Shown here one piece after another: positions 1-8,966 of a stretch of DNA of 64,000 nt. Positions within the stretch are counted from its first letter, which is position 1, and every line of letters starts with the position of its first letter. The notes beneath the pieces are model-generated. The model was not told where the DNA came from and did not search any database. It saw nothing but the letters and a program-made list of their open reading frames with translations. A program made the translations under genes and the position numbers. This DNA is from Streptomyces sp. XM4193. Lineage in GTDB: Bacteria > Actinomycetota > Actinomycetes > Streptomycetales > Streptomycetaceae. The stretch is from positions 62,001 to 126,000 of the forward strand of contig NZ_JALLGK010000012.1 of the NCBI RefSeq assembly GCF_023072595.1, read 5' to 3'.

Positions 1-1646
1 GACTCCTGGGCAGCGACGGTGCGCCCGCCCGCGAACTCGTCTCCGTCGGTGACGGCTACCGCCTGGACATCGACGCATCGGCCGTGGACGCCAACCGCGC
101 GGAGTCGGCGCTGAAGAAGGCGGCGCGGCTGCGGCTGGCCGGACAGTCGGACGCGGCGGGCGACACTCTCGACGAGGCGCTGCAACTGTGGCGGGGCGAC
201 CCGCTCGCCGGGGTGCCGGGCCCCTTCGCCGAGCGACAGCGCGATCGGCTCTCCGAACTGCGTCTGACGATGGTCGAGGAGCACCTGGAGCTCGACATCG
301 CCCGTGGCCGCCACCAGATGACCATCCTGCGACTGCGGGAGCTGGCCGACGCGTACCCGCTGCGCGAACGGCTGCACGGCCTGCTGATGCGGGCGCTGTA
401 CGCCGCCGGACGTCAGGCGGACGCGCTGGCGGTCTTCGGCGCGACCCGCACCCTGCTGGTGGAGGAGTACGGTCTCGAACCCGGGCCCCAGCTGACGGAG
501 CTCCACCAGCGCATCCTGCAGGGAGATCTGCGTCTGGCCACGGTCACCGAGACGGCCGCGCCGGTTCCGCCCGGTCCCGACCGCCTCGTCCCGGCGCAGT
601 TGCCGCCCGATCTGCCCGACTTCACCGGACGCAGGTCCGAGGTCGACGAACTGTGCGAGCTGCTGACGCGAAGTCCCGGCAGCGCGCCGCCCGTTGTCTC
701 CCTGACGGGTATGAGCGGTATGGGCAAGAGCGCGCTGGCGGTGCACGTGGCTCACCGGGTTCGAGAGGCCTACCCGGACGGACAGCTCTTCTGCGGTCTG
801 CGGGGCACCGGCGACCGTCCCGCTCGCAGCGGTGAGGTGCTGGCGGGGTTCCTGTCCGCGCTGGGAGTGGACGCGGTACCGGCCGGAACTGCGGCGCGCT
901 GCCGGATGTTCCGCTCGCTGCTCGACGGCCGGAAGATGCTGCTGGTGCTGGACGACGCGCGCGATGCCGACCAGGTGCGGGACCTTCTGCCCGGCTCGCC
1001 GAGCTGCGCCGTGCTCGTCACCCACCGCGCGCGGCTGGCCGGGCTGCCTCTCAGCCGCCAACTGGGCCTTCGCGCCTTCGGTCCGCACGACTCGTTGGAA
1101 CTGCTCGGCCGCACCCTCGGACGGCAGCGGATCGACCGGGAGCCCGCACAGGCCTCGCTCCTCGCCGACGCCTGCGGAGGGCTGCCGCTGGCGCTGCGCA
1201 TCCTGGCGAGCCGATTGGCGGCCCGTCCTGACTGGCCGCTGGCCGCGATGGGCGAGCGCCTCGGCGACGAGCGGCGCACCGTCGCGGAACTGCAGGTGGG
1301 CGGGCTCGCGGTGCGCGGCGCACTGGAACCGGGCTACCGGCGGCTGCCTCCCGTACAGGCCCGCGCTCTGCGGTTGCTCGCGACGGGCACGAGCGAGCGG
1401 ATCACGGTCTCCGCCGCCGCAGCCGTACTCCACGCGGACCGGTTCGAGGCGGAGGACGTGCTCGAAGCGCTCGTGGACGCGGCCCTGTTGGAAACCTCGA
1501 CGCCCGGCAGCTACACCATGCACCCCCTGGTGCGCTGCTTCGCCCGCCATCACGCCCGGGCGGAGGCCGCTGCCAAGCTCCGCACCGCGCCCGCCGTCTC
1601 CCCCGCCTCGCGCCGGGCCGGGCTCGCCACGATTCTGCCGAAGTGA
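1..1646 (+). CDS. SARP-family (AfsR/DnrI-like) regulator with NB-ARC domain, 5' end outside window
   Basis: Pathway-type transcriptional activator. The open frame runs in from the left edge (frame from base 3), so the winged-helix DNA-binding domain lies mostly outside the window. About 547 residues are visible. The first 180 form a bacterial transcriptional activator (BTAD) domain, with the typical ending EEYGLEPGPQLTELHQRI. An NB-ARC ATPase domain follows, with Walker A GMSGMGKS at bases 708-731 and a Walker B-like stretch LLVLDDARDADQ. It stops soon after a winged-helix-like segment and has no clear C-terminal TPR array, so it is shorter than AfsR. Proteins of this type usually switch on adjacent biosynthetic genes. 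It converges on the ABC exporter genes and sits at the edge of the cluster, so I infer that it is the cluster activator. Family call is strong; target is inference. Confidence 0.93.
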   Translation, partial: LLGSDGAPARELVSVGDGYRLDIDASAVDANRAESALKKAARLRLAGQSDAAGDTLDEALQLWRGDPLAGVPGPFAERQRDRLSELRLTMVEEHLELDIARGRHQMTILRLRELADAYPLRERLHGLLMRALYAAGRQADALAVFGATRTLLVEEYGLEPGPQLTELHQRILQGDLRLATVTETAAPVPPGPDRLVPAQLPPDLPDFTGRRSEVDELCELLTRSPGSAPPVVSLTGMSGMGKSALAVHVAHRVREAYPDGQLFCGLRGTGDRPARSGEVLAGFLSALGVDAVPAGTAARCRMFRSLLDGRKMLLVLDDARDADQVRDLLPGSPSCAVLVTHRARLAGLPLSRQLGLRAFGPHDSLELLGRTLGRQRIDREPAQASLLADACGGLPLALRILASRLAARPDWPLAAMGERLGDERRTVAELQVGGLAVRGALEPGYRRLPPVQARALRLLATGTSERITVSAAAAVLHADRFEAEDVLEALVDAALLETSTPGSYTMHPLVRCFARHHARAEAAAKLRTAPAVSPASRRAGLATILPK

Positions 1647-1707
1647 CGCCGGTACGCGGCGCGTTGTTCGCCGGCCCGGGTCGCCTGCGGGCAACCGCCG
1701 GCGCGGC

Positions 1708-1752
1708 GGGGCCGACCGGTGCCGCCGGTCCCGGTGACGGCACGTCGGCCCC
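1708..1752. terminator. possible bidirectional terminator between SARP and ABC genes
   Basis: Nine-base perfect inverted arms (GGGGCCGAC at 1708-1716, GTCGGCCCC at 1744-1752) enclose a 27-base GC-rich loop that can itself pair. It lies between two convergent genes. There is no U-tract, which is common in high-GC actinomycetes. Confidence 0.4.
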
Positions 1753-1773
1753 GTCGGCGACGGCGCGGCGAGA

Positions 1774-3603
1774 TCAGCGGACGTCCTTCTCCTGGTACGC
1801 CGCGGCCTGGGTTCGGTAGGCCTCCGCGTAGCGTCCGTCCGCGGCCATCAGCTCGGTGTGGGTGCCCTGCTCGGTGACGCGCCCGCCGTCCAGGACCACG
1901 ATGTGGTCGGCACCGCGCACGGTGGAGAAGCGGTGGGAGACCAGCAGGGTGGTGCGGCCCGGGTCCGCGCGCGCCTGCCGCATGAACACCTCGTACAGCT
2001 CGTGCTCGGCCAGCGGGTCGAGCGCGGCCGTCGGCTCGTCCAGGACGAGCAGCAGCGGGTGGCGGCGCATCAGTGCACGGGCCAGCGCCAGGCGTTGCCA
2101 CTGGCCCTGGGAGAGCTCCACTCCCCCGTAGACGGTGCCGAGTTGGGTGTCGGGCCCGTCGGGCAGCCGGTCGACGATCGCGTCGGCCCCTGCCTCGTGG
2201 ATCGCGCGCTCGACCTCCTCCCGGTCGTCCATCGCGTCCGGCTCGCCGATGCCGACGGTGTGCCGGACCGGCAGCTGGAAGCGGACGAAGTCCTGGAACG
2301 CTCCGGTGAGGCGTCGGCGCCAGGCCGTGGTGTCCAGTTCGTCCAGCGGCACGCCGTCGACCGTGATCCTTCCGGCGGTGGGCGCGTACATCCCGCTCAG
2401 CAGCTTGACCAGGGTGGACTTGCCGGCGCCGTTGACTCCGACCACGGCGATCACGGATCCGGGACGGAGCGTCAGGTCCACCCCGGACAGGGCCGGCTCC
2501 GGTGCGCCGGGGTAGGTGAAGTCGAGGTCGTGCACGCGGATGCCCTGCTTCAGCGCGCCGGGTGCGGTGCGGGTGCCGGTGGGCTGCCGCAGACGGGCGT
2601 GGGCCAGCAGCCACAGGTAGTGGTCGGTGGTGTGGCCTGCCTCGGCGACCCGGGAGAAGCCGTCCACGGTGCCGCGGATCTGGGACCGCAGCTGGGTGCC
2701 CAGTGTGATGACCAGCATCAGGTCGCCGAGGGAGGCCGCGTCCTCGGAGACCAGCCGGGCGGTCAGGACCAGGGCGGCGATGAAGCCGGCCGCATAGCAG
2801 ACCCAGCCGGTGAGCTGCCAGACGATCGCGCCGAGCCGGGCCCTGAGAACGGCGTTGGTCACCCGGGTGCGGGCGCGGTGGGCGGTCTCGTCGAGTACGG
2901 TCCCGGCCCCGGTCAGGTAGATCTCCTTGCCCGACTCGGGCGCCAGGAACATGCGGTGGACACGGTCCTCCAGGCGCTGGTCCTCGGCCGTGGCGGCACG
3001 GGCGGCCGCGAGGCTCTGCCGGGCCCGTTTGGCCGCCCACAGCGGCGGGAGCGCGAGCAGCGCCAGCACGGCGAGGGCAGGGTGGACACCGGCCAGCAGC
3101 CACACCGACAGCCCGGCGCTGATCACGCCGATCACGGTGTCGGACAGGGACCAGCAGGAGCCGGCCAGCGCGGGGGTGTGGCGGCGCAGCATTTCGAGGC
3201 GGTTGAGGTAGTCGGGACGTTCGAGGTGCTCGAGGGTGGGGATGGCGGCGGTGGCGGTGAGGATCTCCCGGTTCACCTCCAGGTCCACCCGGTCGGTGAG
3301 GTCGTGCTGGTAGTTGTACCGAACCCTGTTGCCGGCGGCGGCGGTGACGTGGGCGACCACCCCGATCAGCACGGCCGGGGCCAGGGCGCCGAGCAGCTGC
3401 CCGCCGGCGCTCTGCGCCGAGTCGACAACCCAGCGCTGGCTCAGGCCCGTTGCCGCGACCGCGCCCGTCTGCGCGAGTGCGAGACCGACGACGACGGTCA
3501 CCACGAGGGGGTCGATGCGCCAGGACAGGGCGAAGGTGTGGCGTGCGGTGCGCAGGGTTCCGGCCCCGGGGACCGCCGCGCCCGGTGAACTCCCGGCGCT
3601 CAT
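1774..3603 (-). CDS. ABC exporter half-transporter (fused permease and ATPase), 609 aa
   Basis: Membrane exporter half-molecule. Residues 1-340 form a hydrophobic ABC-type-1 permease region with about six membrane segments; the rest is the nucleotide-binding domain. Visible motifs are Walker A GVNGAGKST near residue 396, the signature in the variant form LSQGQWQR, Walker B LLLVLDEPTAALD and the switch histidine in SHR. The start overlaps the stop of the preceding ABC gene in an ATGA junction (3600-3603), so the two are translationally coupled and probably form a heterodimer. They end the amino-acid-branch operon, which fits export of the finished product or self-protection. The substrate cannot be read from sequence. 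Confidence 0.93.
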   Translation of the reverse strand: MSAGSSPGAAVPGAGTLRTARHTFALSWRIDPLVVTVVVGLALAQTGAVAATGLSQRWVVDSAQSAGGQLLGALAPAVLIGVVAHVTAAAGNRVRYNYQHDLTDRVDLEVNREILTATAAIPTLEHLERPDYLNRLEMLRRHTPALAGSCWSLSDTVIGVISAGLSVWLLAGVHPALAVLALLALPPLWAAKRARQSLAAARAATAEDQRLEDRVHRMFLAPESGKEIYLTGAGTVLDETAHRARTRVTNAVLRARLGAIVWQLTGWVCYAAGFIAALVLTARLVSEDAASLGDLMLVITLGTQLRSQIRGTVDGFSRVAEAGHTTDHYLWLLAHARLRQPTGTRTAPGALKQGIRVHDLDFTYPGAPEPALSGVDLTLRPGSVIAVVGVNGAGKSTLVKLLSGMYAPTAGRITVDGVPLDELDTTAWRRRLTGAFQDFVRFQLPVRHTVGIGEPDAMDDREEVERAIHEAGADAIVDRLPDGPDTQLGTVYGGVELSQGQWQRLALARALMRRHPLLLVLDEPTAALDPLAEHELYEVFMRQARADPGRTTLLVSHRFSTVRGADHIVVLDGGRVTEQGTHTELMAADGRYAEAYRTQAAAYQEKDVR

Positions 3604-5624
3604 CGTGGGGCTCCCTTCCGACCGGACCGGTGACCGGACCGGTGCTCGGTGGGTTGATCGGCGCGGCGCTCGGTGGGGTGGTCAGCGCGGTGATCGGTGG
3701 GACCACCGGTACGGCGGCGGGTGTCGGTGAAGCGGGCGGCCTGGAGTGCGAAGAGGCGGGCGTACTCACCGCCGGCGTCCAGCAGTTGGCGGTGGGTGCC
3801 CTGCTCGGTGACCCGTCCGGCTTCCAGCAGGGCTATCCGGTCCGCCTGCCGCACCGTCGAGAGGCGGTGCGAGATGAGCACCACCGTCGCTCCGCCGACC
3901 TCGGCGACGACCTGGCGGTGGAAACGGGCCTCCGCCTGGACGTCGAGGTGGGCCGTCGGCTCGTCCAGGACCAGCAGGTCCCGTCCGTGCTCGACGGCGA
4001 AGACCGCGCGCGCGATGGCGACGCGCTGCCACTGGCCGCCGGAGAGGTCGGTGCCCCGCTCGCGGTCGGCGCTGAGCACGGTGTCGTAGCCGTGCGGCCA
4101 CTGCGCGGCGAGGCTGTCGACGCCGGCGCGGCGTGCGGCGGCCCGGATCCCCTCCTCGTCGTGACGGTGTTCGGGCGCCGAGAGGGCGATGTTGTCGGCG
4201 AGGGAGAGCGGGTAGCGGTTGAAGTCCTGGAAGACGACGGCGACGCGTTTGCGCCACGCCGACGCCCCGGCCTCGTCCAGCGGCCGTCCGTCCACCCGCA
4301 GCCGTCCGTCGGTCGGACGGTAGAGGCCGGCGATCAGTTTGATCAGTGTGGTCTTGCCGACGCCGTTGTGGCCGACCAGCGCGAGGACTTCGCCGGGGCG
4401 GACGGTCAGGTCGAGACCGTCGATGACCGGGTGCCGGCTGCCGGGGTAGGCGAAGACGAGACCCTCGGCGCTCAGCGTCGCGGGGCCGGCCGCACCCGCG
4501 ACGGCCGGTTCGGCAGGCGGGACGTCGGTGACGTTGGACGCGGTGTTCTCGCGATGGGCGGTGTTCAGCCGCTCCATCGCCCGGACCGCGCCGAGGCCGT
4601 ACTCGATGTCGAATGCTTCGCGCCCCATGGAGGCGATCTGGAAGACGCCCCACGCGGCGACGATCACGGCCATCAGATCGCTGACCGGAAGGGTTCCGCG
4701 AGCGGCGGCCAGCCCCGGCAGGAGCAGCGCCGAGCCGGCGGCGACCGCGGCCAGCAGAGCGATCCAGCCCTGCTGGCGCAGGATCCCCCGGCGGGCCGAC
4801 CAGATCGTCTGCGCCCAGTCCAGCACTTCGCGCGTGCGCCGGCGGACCACCCACTCGTGCAGGCCGAAGAGCCGGATCTCCTTGGCGGCCGGCCCGGTCG
4901 AGGCCACGTCGCTCCAGTACTCCGCCCGGCGGCGCATGCCCTCGCGCTCGTCGCGCACCTCGGCCAGATGGACCCACCAGCGGCGGATCAGCGCACGGTT
5001 GACCAGGCAGACCAGGAGCAGAGCGGCGGCCAGCCACACGGAGAAGGACACGGCGATCACGGCGGCCGAGCCCAGCGCACCCAGGAAGCGGAAGCACAGG
5101 CGGAGTTGGCCGACCGCCGCGGTTCCCGGCGATCTGACCCGGCCCTCGCCGACGTCGGAGGCACGAGCGGCGTCGTCGGCGAAGACCGGGTCCTCCAGAT
5201 GCGCCATGCTCGACGGCGCCATGGCCAACCGGCGGACCCTGCGCCGCATGCGCGCGTCGACGCGTCCGGCCGTGTACTGCTCCAGGGTCCTGCCCACCGA
5301 GGTGAGGACCTCGTCGGCCACCAGCAGCACGGAGATGGCGACCAGCGGCCCCGCCACCGCCGAAGCGCTCCCGCTTCCGGTGGCGGCGCCGGTCAGCCCG
5401 GCCACCAGCCAGCCGGTGGCCATCGCGGTGAGGGCGGGCACCGCGGCCGTCCACAGATGGACCAGGATCAGCAGCGCGCTGACGCCGCGTTCGGCGGCGG
5501 ACAGCCGCAGCAGGTCGAGTCGGTCGCTGAGCAGCGAGCGCTGCGCCCGCCACCGGGGCGTACGCCGGGTCGCGGTCTTCGCGGGGCCGGGAAGCCGGGC
5601 CGCAGGGGGGTTGCCGGTGCTCAT
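3600..5624 (-). CDS. ABC exporter half-transporter, partner of the next gene, 674 aa
   Basis: Second fused permease/ATPase. Motifs: Walker A GHNGVGKTT, signature LSGGQWQRVAIARA, Walker B DLLVLDEPTAHLD. The ATG at 5624 is chosen because it overlaps the stop of the upstream condensation-domain gene (TCAT on the plus strand at 5621-5624); a longer frame reaching 5681 has no such support. The last 40 or so residues are an odd hydrophilic tail rich in His, Arg and Thr with near-repeats such as DHPTERRAD, encoded by imperfect repeats near 3610-3715. That tail is not part of the ABC fold and may be variable. A canonical signature here and a changed one (LSQGQ) in the partner fit an asymmetric heterodimer. 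Confidence 0.92.
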   Translation of the reverse strand: MSTGNPPAARLPGPAKTATRRTPRWRAQRSLLSDRLDLLRLSAAERGVSALLILVHLWTAAVPALTAMATGWLVAGLTGAATGSGSASAVAGPLVAISVLLVADEVLTSVGRTLEQYTAGRVDARMRRRVRRLAMAPSSMAHLEDPVFADDAARASDVGEGRVRSPGTAAVGQLRLCFRFLGALGSAAVIAVSFSVWLAAALLLVCLVNRALIRRWWVHLAEVRDEREGMRRRAEYWSDVASTGPAAKEIRLFGLHEWVVRRRTREVLDWAQTIWSARRGILRQQGWIALLAAVAAGSALLLPGLAAARGTLPVSDLMAVIVAAWGVFQIASMGREAFDIEYGLGAVRAMERLNTAHRENTASNVTDVPPAEPAVAGAAGPATLSAEGLVFAYPGSRHPVIDGLDLTVRPGEVLALVGHNGVGKTTLIKLIAGLYRPTDGRLRVDGRPLDEAGASAWRKRVAVVFQDFNRYPLSLADNIALSAPEHRHDEEGIRAAARRAGVDSLAAQWPHGYDTVLSADRERGTDLSGGQWQRVAIARAVFAVEHGRDLLVLDEPTAHLDVQAEARFHRQVVAEVGGATVVLISHRLSTVRQADRIALLEAGRVTEQGTHRQLLDAGGEYARLFALQAARFTDTRRRTGGPTDHRADHPTERRADQPTEHRSGHRSGRKGAPR

Positions 5625-7660
5625 CTGTCGCGGTCCTCCCGGTGCGCGACGCACAGATCCGCCACCGCGCGCAGGGGCCACGGTCCGAGCAGATCGTCCG
5701 GGTTGGGACCGGAGAATCCCCGCAGTGCGAGGCGCTGCACCACTGCCGGTGCGAGGACGGCGGTGCCTCCCTGCTGCGCGTAGGAGAGGTCCAGGTCGAC
5801 GGGGGCGCCGGCGATCGCTGCGGATACGGCCTCCGCCAGCGCCCGGTCTGCTGCTCGGCGGCCGGTGGTGCGACTGTCGGCTCCACGGCGGTCGGCGGCG
5901 GAGGCGGCGGAGGCGGATGTGCGGCTTTCGGTGGTGGTGGGCTGCTCGGCAGCGGCGGCGGACGCCGGTAGTGGTGACGACCCGTCGAGCCAGCTGAACT
6001 CGTGCGGGCAGACGAGGTCCACCTCCTCGCGCAGAGCGCCGAGGACGCGGTGGCGCACTTCCGGTTCTGCGCTCGGCCTGCCGACGAGCCGGGCGATGAG
6101 CACGCGTTCACCCGTGGGGCGTTCCTCGACGCCGACCGAGGCGGCCTCGACGCCTTCGACCGTGCGGATGAGCGTCGCCAGTTTGGCCGTGTTCACCCAG
6201 CTGTGATCGATGTGCACCCAGCCCTCCGGGTACTGGGCGACCGGCAGTGCGAACCGTTCGACCACCTCCGCGACCGTCGCCCGCGCCAGCTCGGGTTCGT
6301 CGGCCAGCGCGATGAGGAACTGCTCCATCCCGGTCAGCATGCTCCGAATCCGAGGTCGCTCGACGACAGTCCGGTGCGCGATGAGGTCCAGGACCGCTTC
6401 GCCGCCGCGCGGAAAGCTCCTCAGGCTGAGGTCCGCGTACTCGTCGCGCCACAGACATTCGAGTTCTTCGATCTCGGTGGGACGGGCGGGGCCGGCGGTC
6501 TTGCGCAGCTCCTTCTCGAAGCGGCTGCTGAAGTTCACGACGGTGCCGAGCCGGATCGAGTGGCCCCGGCGCGCCTCCACCCGTGCCTTGAGGTCCCGGA
6601 AGTGCAGATAGGAGTAGCGTGCGCGCCTCGCGCCCACCAGGGTGCGGTTCTCGGTCTCGGCCATCAGCTCGGCGATGGTGGCGTCCCCTCTCGGGTGCAC
6701 GGAGACCAGCGCCTCCTGGAAGAAGCAGCCGACCGAGCGCTCGAAGCCGCGAAAGCGGTTGGAGAAGTTCGTCTTGAAGACGGTCCTGGGGTTTCCGGAC
6801 AGCGCGGCGACGGCGATCGAGAACGTTGCCGAGAGCGCCGAGGAAACGCTCGACCTCGATTCCCGGCGCATCCTCTGCAGGGCCAGCAGCAGCCGGGAGG
6901 AGTGAAGGCAGGTCCTCAGGTAGTGACTGCCGACTTCGGCGTGCGAACCGGCGATGAAGCGAAAGCGGGGGAACTGCGCGGCCGGCGCGGAGGAGAGCAC
7001 GTCCTCGCAGTGCCGCAGGGCGCTGCCGTTCCGGGCGTCCCACGATCCCGAGTGCTGCTCCCGTGCGAGCGCGGCCGGTTGCAGGCTCGCCGTGTCCCGC
7101 TCGGGGGTGCTCGGCGGAGCGTCGGCGGACGGGGGCAGTCCGAGGTACCTCTCCAGGTCGGCTCGCATCACCGGGAGGCTCACTCCGTCCGCCGAGATGT
7201 GGTTCAGCAGCAGGACGAGAGTCTTCGCGCGGTTGTTCTCCACCGTGAACCCCACCCGCAGCGGCAGGTCCACCGACTGGACCATCGGTGGGCCGAAGAG
7301 GGCGTGGAAGACCGCGTCGACGTCCTCCGGTTCGTTTCCCTCCCGCCGAAACGGAACCGGATTCTCGAACCGCTCCAGCACCGACTGGAAGGGGATGCCG
7401 TCCTGGCCGGTCGGATAGACCGTGCGCAACGCCTCGTGACGGTGCATCAGTTCTCGCACGGCCGGTACGACCGCACTTTCCGGCACGCCTTTCCCCGGTA
7501 CGCGCACGGTGAACTGAATCTTGGCGCTGTCGACGACCGGGAGCGGGAGGTGGTACTGGTACCAGTACGGCTCCTGGGACCACATGAGGGGCGCCCGGGT
7601 CTCTTCGACACGGGGCGTGGTCCGCGGTTCACCGCTCCTTGGGACGTGCCGCTGGGTCAT
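5621..7660 (-). CDS. condensation-domain protein with remnant adenylation subdomain and dead carrier domain, 679 aa
   Basis: The first 440 residues are an NRPS condensation (C) domain with the active-site motif NHISADG, keeping the second His and the Asp-Gly. Such domains join an acyl or aminoacyl group on a carrier to an amine or alcohol. After it comes a segment that reads like the small C-terminal subdomain of an adenylation enzyme (VEGVEAASVGVEE, then VLIARLVG), with no adenylation core before it. The last 75 residues read like a carrier domain, but the phosphopantetheine Ser is replaced by Ala: GGTAVLAPAVVQRL in place of GG-D-S-L. So it looks like a C-A-T module that lost its A core and carrier function. 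The ATG at 7660 has an AAGGATC ribosome site; an earlier start at 7696 lacks one. The partner carrier is probably the free ACP at 12854. Confidence 0.82.
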   Translation of the reverse strand: MTQRHVPRSGEPRTTPRVEETRAPLMWSQEPYWYQYHLPLPVVDSAKIQFTVRVPGKGVPESAVVPAVRELMHRHEALRTVYPTGQDGIPFQSVLERFENPVPFRREGNEPEDVDAVFHALFGPPMVQSVDLPLRVGFTVENNRAKTLVLLLNHISADGVSLPVMRADLERYLGLPPSADAPPSTPERDTASLQPAALAREQHSGSWDARNGSALRHCEDVLSSAPAAQFPRFRFIAGSHAEVGSHYLRTCLHSSRLLLALQRMRRESRSSVSSALSATFSIAVAALSGNPRTVFKTNFSNRFRGFERSVGCFFQEALVSVHPRGDATIAELMAETENRTLVGARRARYSYLHFRDLKARVEARRGHSIRLGTVVNFSSRFEKELRKTAGPARPTEIEELECLWRDEYADLSLRSFPRGGEAVLDLIAHRTVVERPRIRSMLTGMEQFLIALADEPELARATVAEVVERFALPVAQYPEGWVHIDHSWVNTAKLATLIRTVEGVEAASVGVEERPTGERVLIARLVGRPSAEPEVRHRVLGALREEVDLVCPHEFSWLDGSSPLPASAAAAEQPTTTESRTSASAASAADRRGADSRTTGRRAADRALAEAVSAAIAGAPVDLDLSYAQQGGTAVLAPAVVQRLALRGFSGPNPDDLLGPWPLRAVADLCVAHREDRDR

Positions 7661-7769
7661 GACGATCCTTTCGGCGACCGGACCGAGCCGGCGCACCGCT
7701 CGTTTCGAGATCGGCGCAGCTGCCGGCGCCGGCCGGCGCGGATGTCCGCCGCAGGCGGTGCCGGCCGGG

Positions 7770-8966
7770 TCACAGCAGCTTCACGCCGCGGTCGAGGAGA
7801 CACAGCGCACCGTTGGCGGTCCACAGGCGGTCGTTGGAGTAGTTCAGCGCGGCCGAGCGCAGATCCCGCAGCGTCCGCTCCAGCGGCACGGGCGAGTCCG
7901 CGCTGTACCCGACAGTCAGGCCGGCGAGCTGCACCATGCGGTCGACCGCCCGGTAAGTGAGCTCCGAGGCAGCCGCCTTCAGGGAGTTGAGGTGGATCTG
8001 CACCTCGGCGGCGTCCGGTCGCGAACCCCGGGCGCGCACCTGCTCCACCTCTGCGCGCACTCCGCCGAGGTACCCGCTGACCAGCTCCAGATCGAGCCTG
8101 ATCCGACCGAGCCGCTCGCGCACCAGGGAGGAGGAGAGGCGCTCGCGCTGCTCTCTGCCGAGCCAGCGCACCAGGGCGGAGAAGGAGGAACGGGCGGCAC
8201 CGAGCCAGCAGGCGCTCCAGGCCAGGTGCCCCACCGGGACCATGCTGTCCAGGGCGACCTCCCGGAAGCCTCCGGACGGCCCGACGACCTGGTCCGGGGG
8301 CACCGCGCCGGAGAGTCTCAACGCGCCGCTGGCCGTGCCCCGCATGCCGAGGGTGTTCCATCCCCCGGTCGCCTCGACCGTGAGCGCGGCGCGGTCCGCG
8401 TAGACCAGGCTGACCTCGTGCTCGCCCGCGTCGGCACTCTCGCGCATGGTGACGAGGAACCCGTCTGCGTGCTGCCCGCCGGTGACCACCGGGGCCTCTC
8501 GGCCGAGCAGGAGTTCCTCCCCCGCGCCGCGTTCCAGGGCGTCCGCGGCCGAGAGCAGATGGCCCCCGGTCGCCGTGCCGGTCGTGACGGACGCCAGGTA
8601 CACCTCGCCCGCAGCCACCCGCGGCAGCAGCTCCGCGGCCAGGCGCGGGCCGGCGTGCCGCACCAGCACATCGACCTGCTGGCAGTGCATCGCCCAGATC
8701 ATCGCCGTGGACAGGCAGCCTCCGGCGAGGCGCTCGGCCGTGCGGACCAGGTCGGCCAGATCGCCGCCCGCGCCGCCGTACCGGCGTGGCACCAGCAGGC
8801 CGAGTTGGCCGGCGCTGCGCAGCGCCGCGAGGTTCTCCACCGGGAAACGCGCGTTGCGGTCGACCTCCGCGGCGTTGGCGGCCAGCAGGGCGACGAGCGC
8901 GTCCGGGACGTCGGGCGCCGCGCTGTCGCGGACGCCGGGGGCGGAAGGGGTGCGGTGGTCAGACAC
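7770..8966 (-). CDS. acyl-CoA dehydrogenase-family flavoenzyme, 398 aa
   Basis: FAD-dependent alpha-beta dehydrogenase fold: N-terminal helical part (LGLLVPRRYGGAGG), central beta region around residues 120-220, and a C-terminal helical bundle ending in an RTLRDLRSAALNYSND-type stretch. In carrier-protein pathways such enzymes oxidise aminoacyl thioesters, for example prolyl-S-PCP to the pyrrole in pyrrole-2-carboxylate formation, instead of acyl-CoA. Its neighbours, an adenylating ligase and a decarboxylase, plus the nearby free carrier, make a carrier-bound substrate likely. The start overlaps the decarboxylase stop by 8 bases, so it is on the same mRNA. A gap of about 110 bases follows before the C-domain gene. 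Prolyl oxidation is possible but not shown; the catalytic base was not assigned. Confidence 0.88.
   Translation of the reverse strand: MSDHRTPSAPGVRDSAAPDVPDALVALLAANAAEVDRNARFPVENLAALRSAGQLGLLVPRRYGGAGGDLADLVRTAERLAGGCLSTAMIWAMHCQQVDVLVRHAGPRLAAELLPRVAAGEVYLASVTTGTATGGHLLSAADALERGAGEELLLGREAPVVTGGQHADGFLVTMRESADAGEHEVSLVYADRAALTVEATGGWNTLGMRGTASGALRLSGAVPPDQVVGPSGGFREVALDSMVPVGHLAWSACWLGAARSSFSALVRWLGREQRERLSSSLVRERLGRIRLDLELVSGYLGGVRAEVEQVRARGSRPDAAEVQIHLNSLKAAASELTYRAVDRMVQLAGLTVGYSADSPVPLERTLRDLRSAALNYSNDRLWTANGALCLLDRGVKLL

Noticed and set aside
1550..5997. Long open frames on the other strands across the ABC exporter genes (for example 739 and 777 aa)
   Set aside because: They are shadows caused by high third-position GC; their products are Arg/Pro/Gly-rich with no domains, while the minus-strand frames carry complete ABC motifs.
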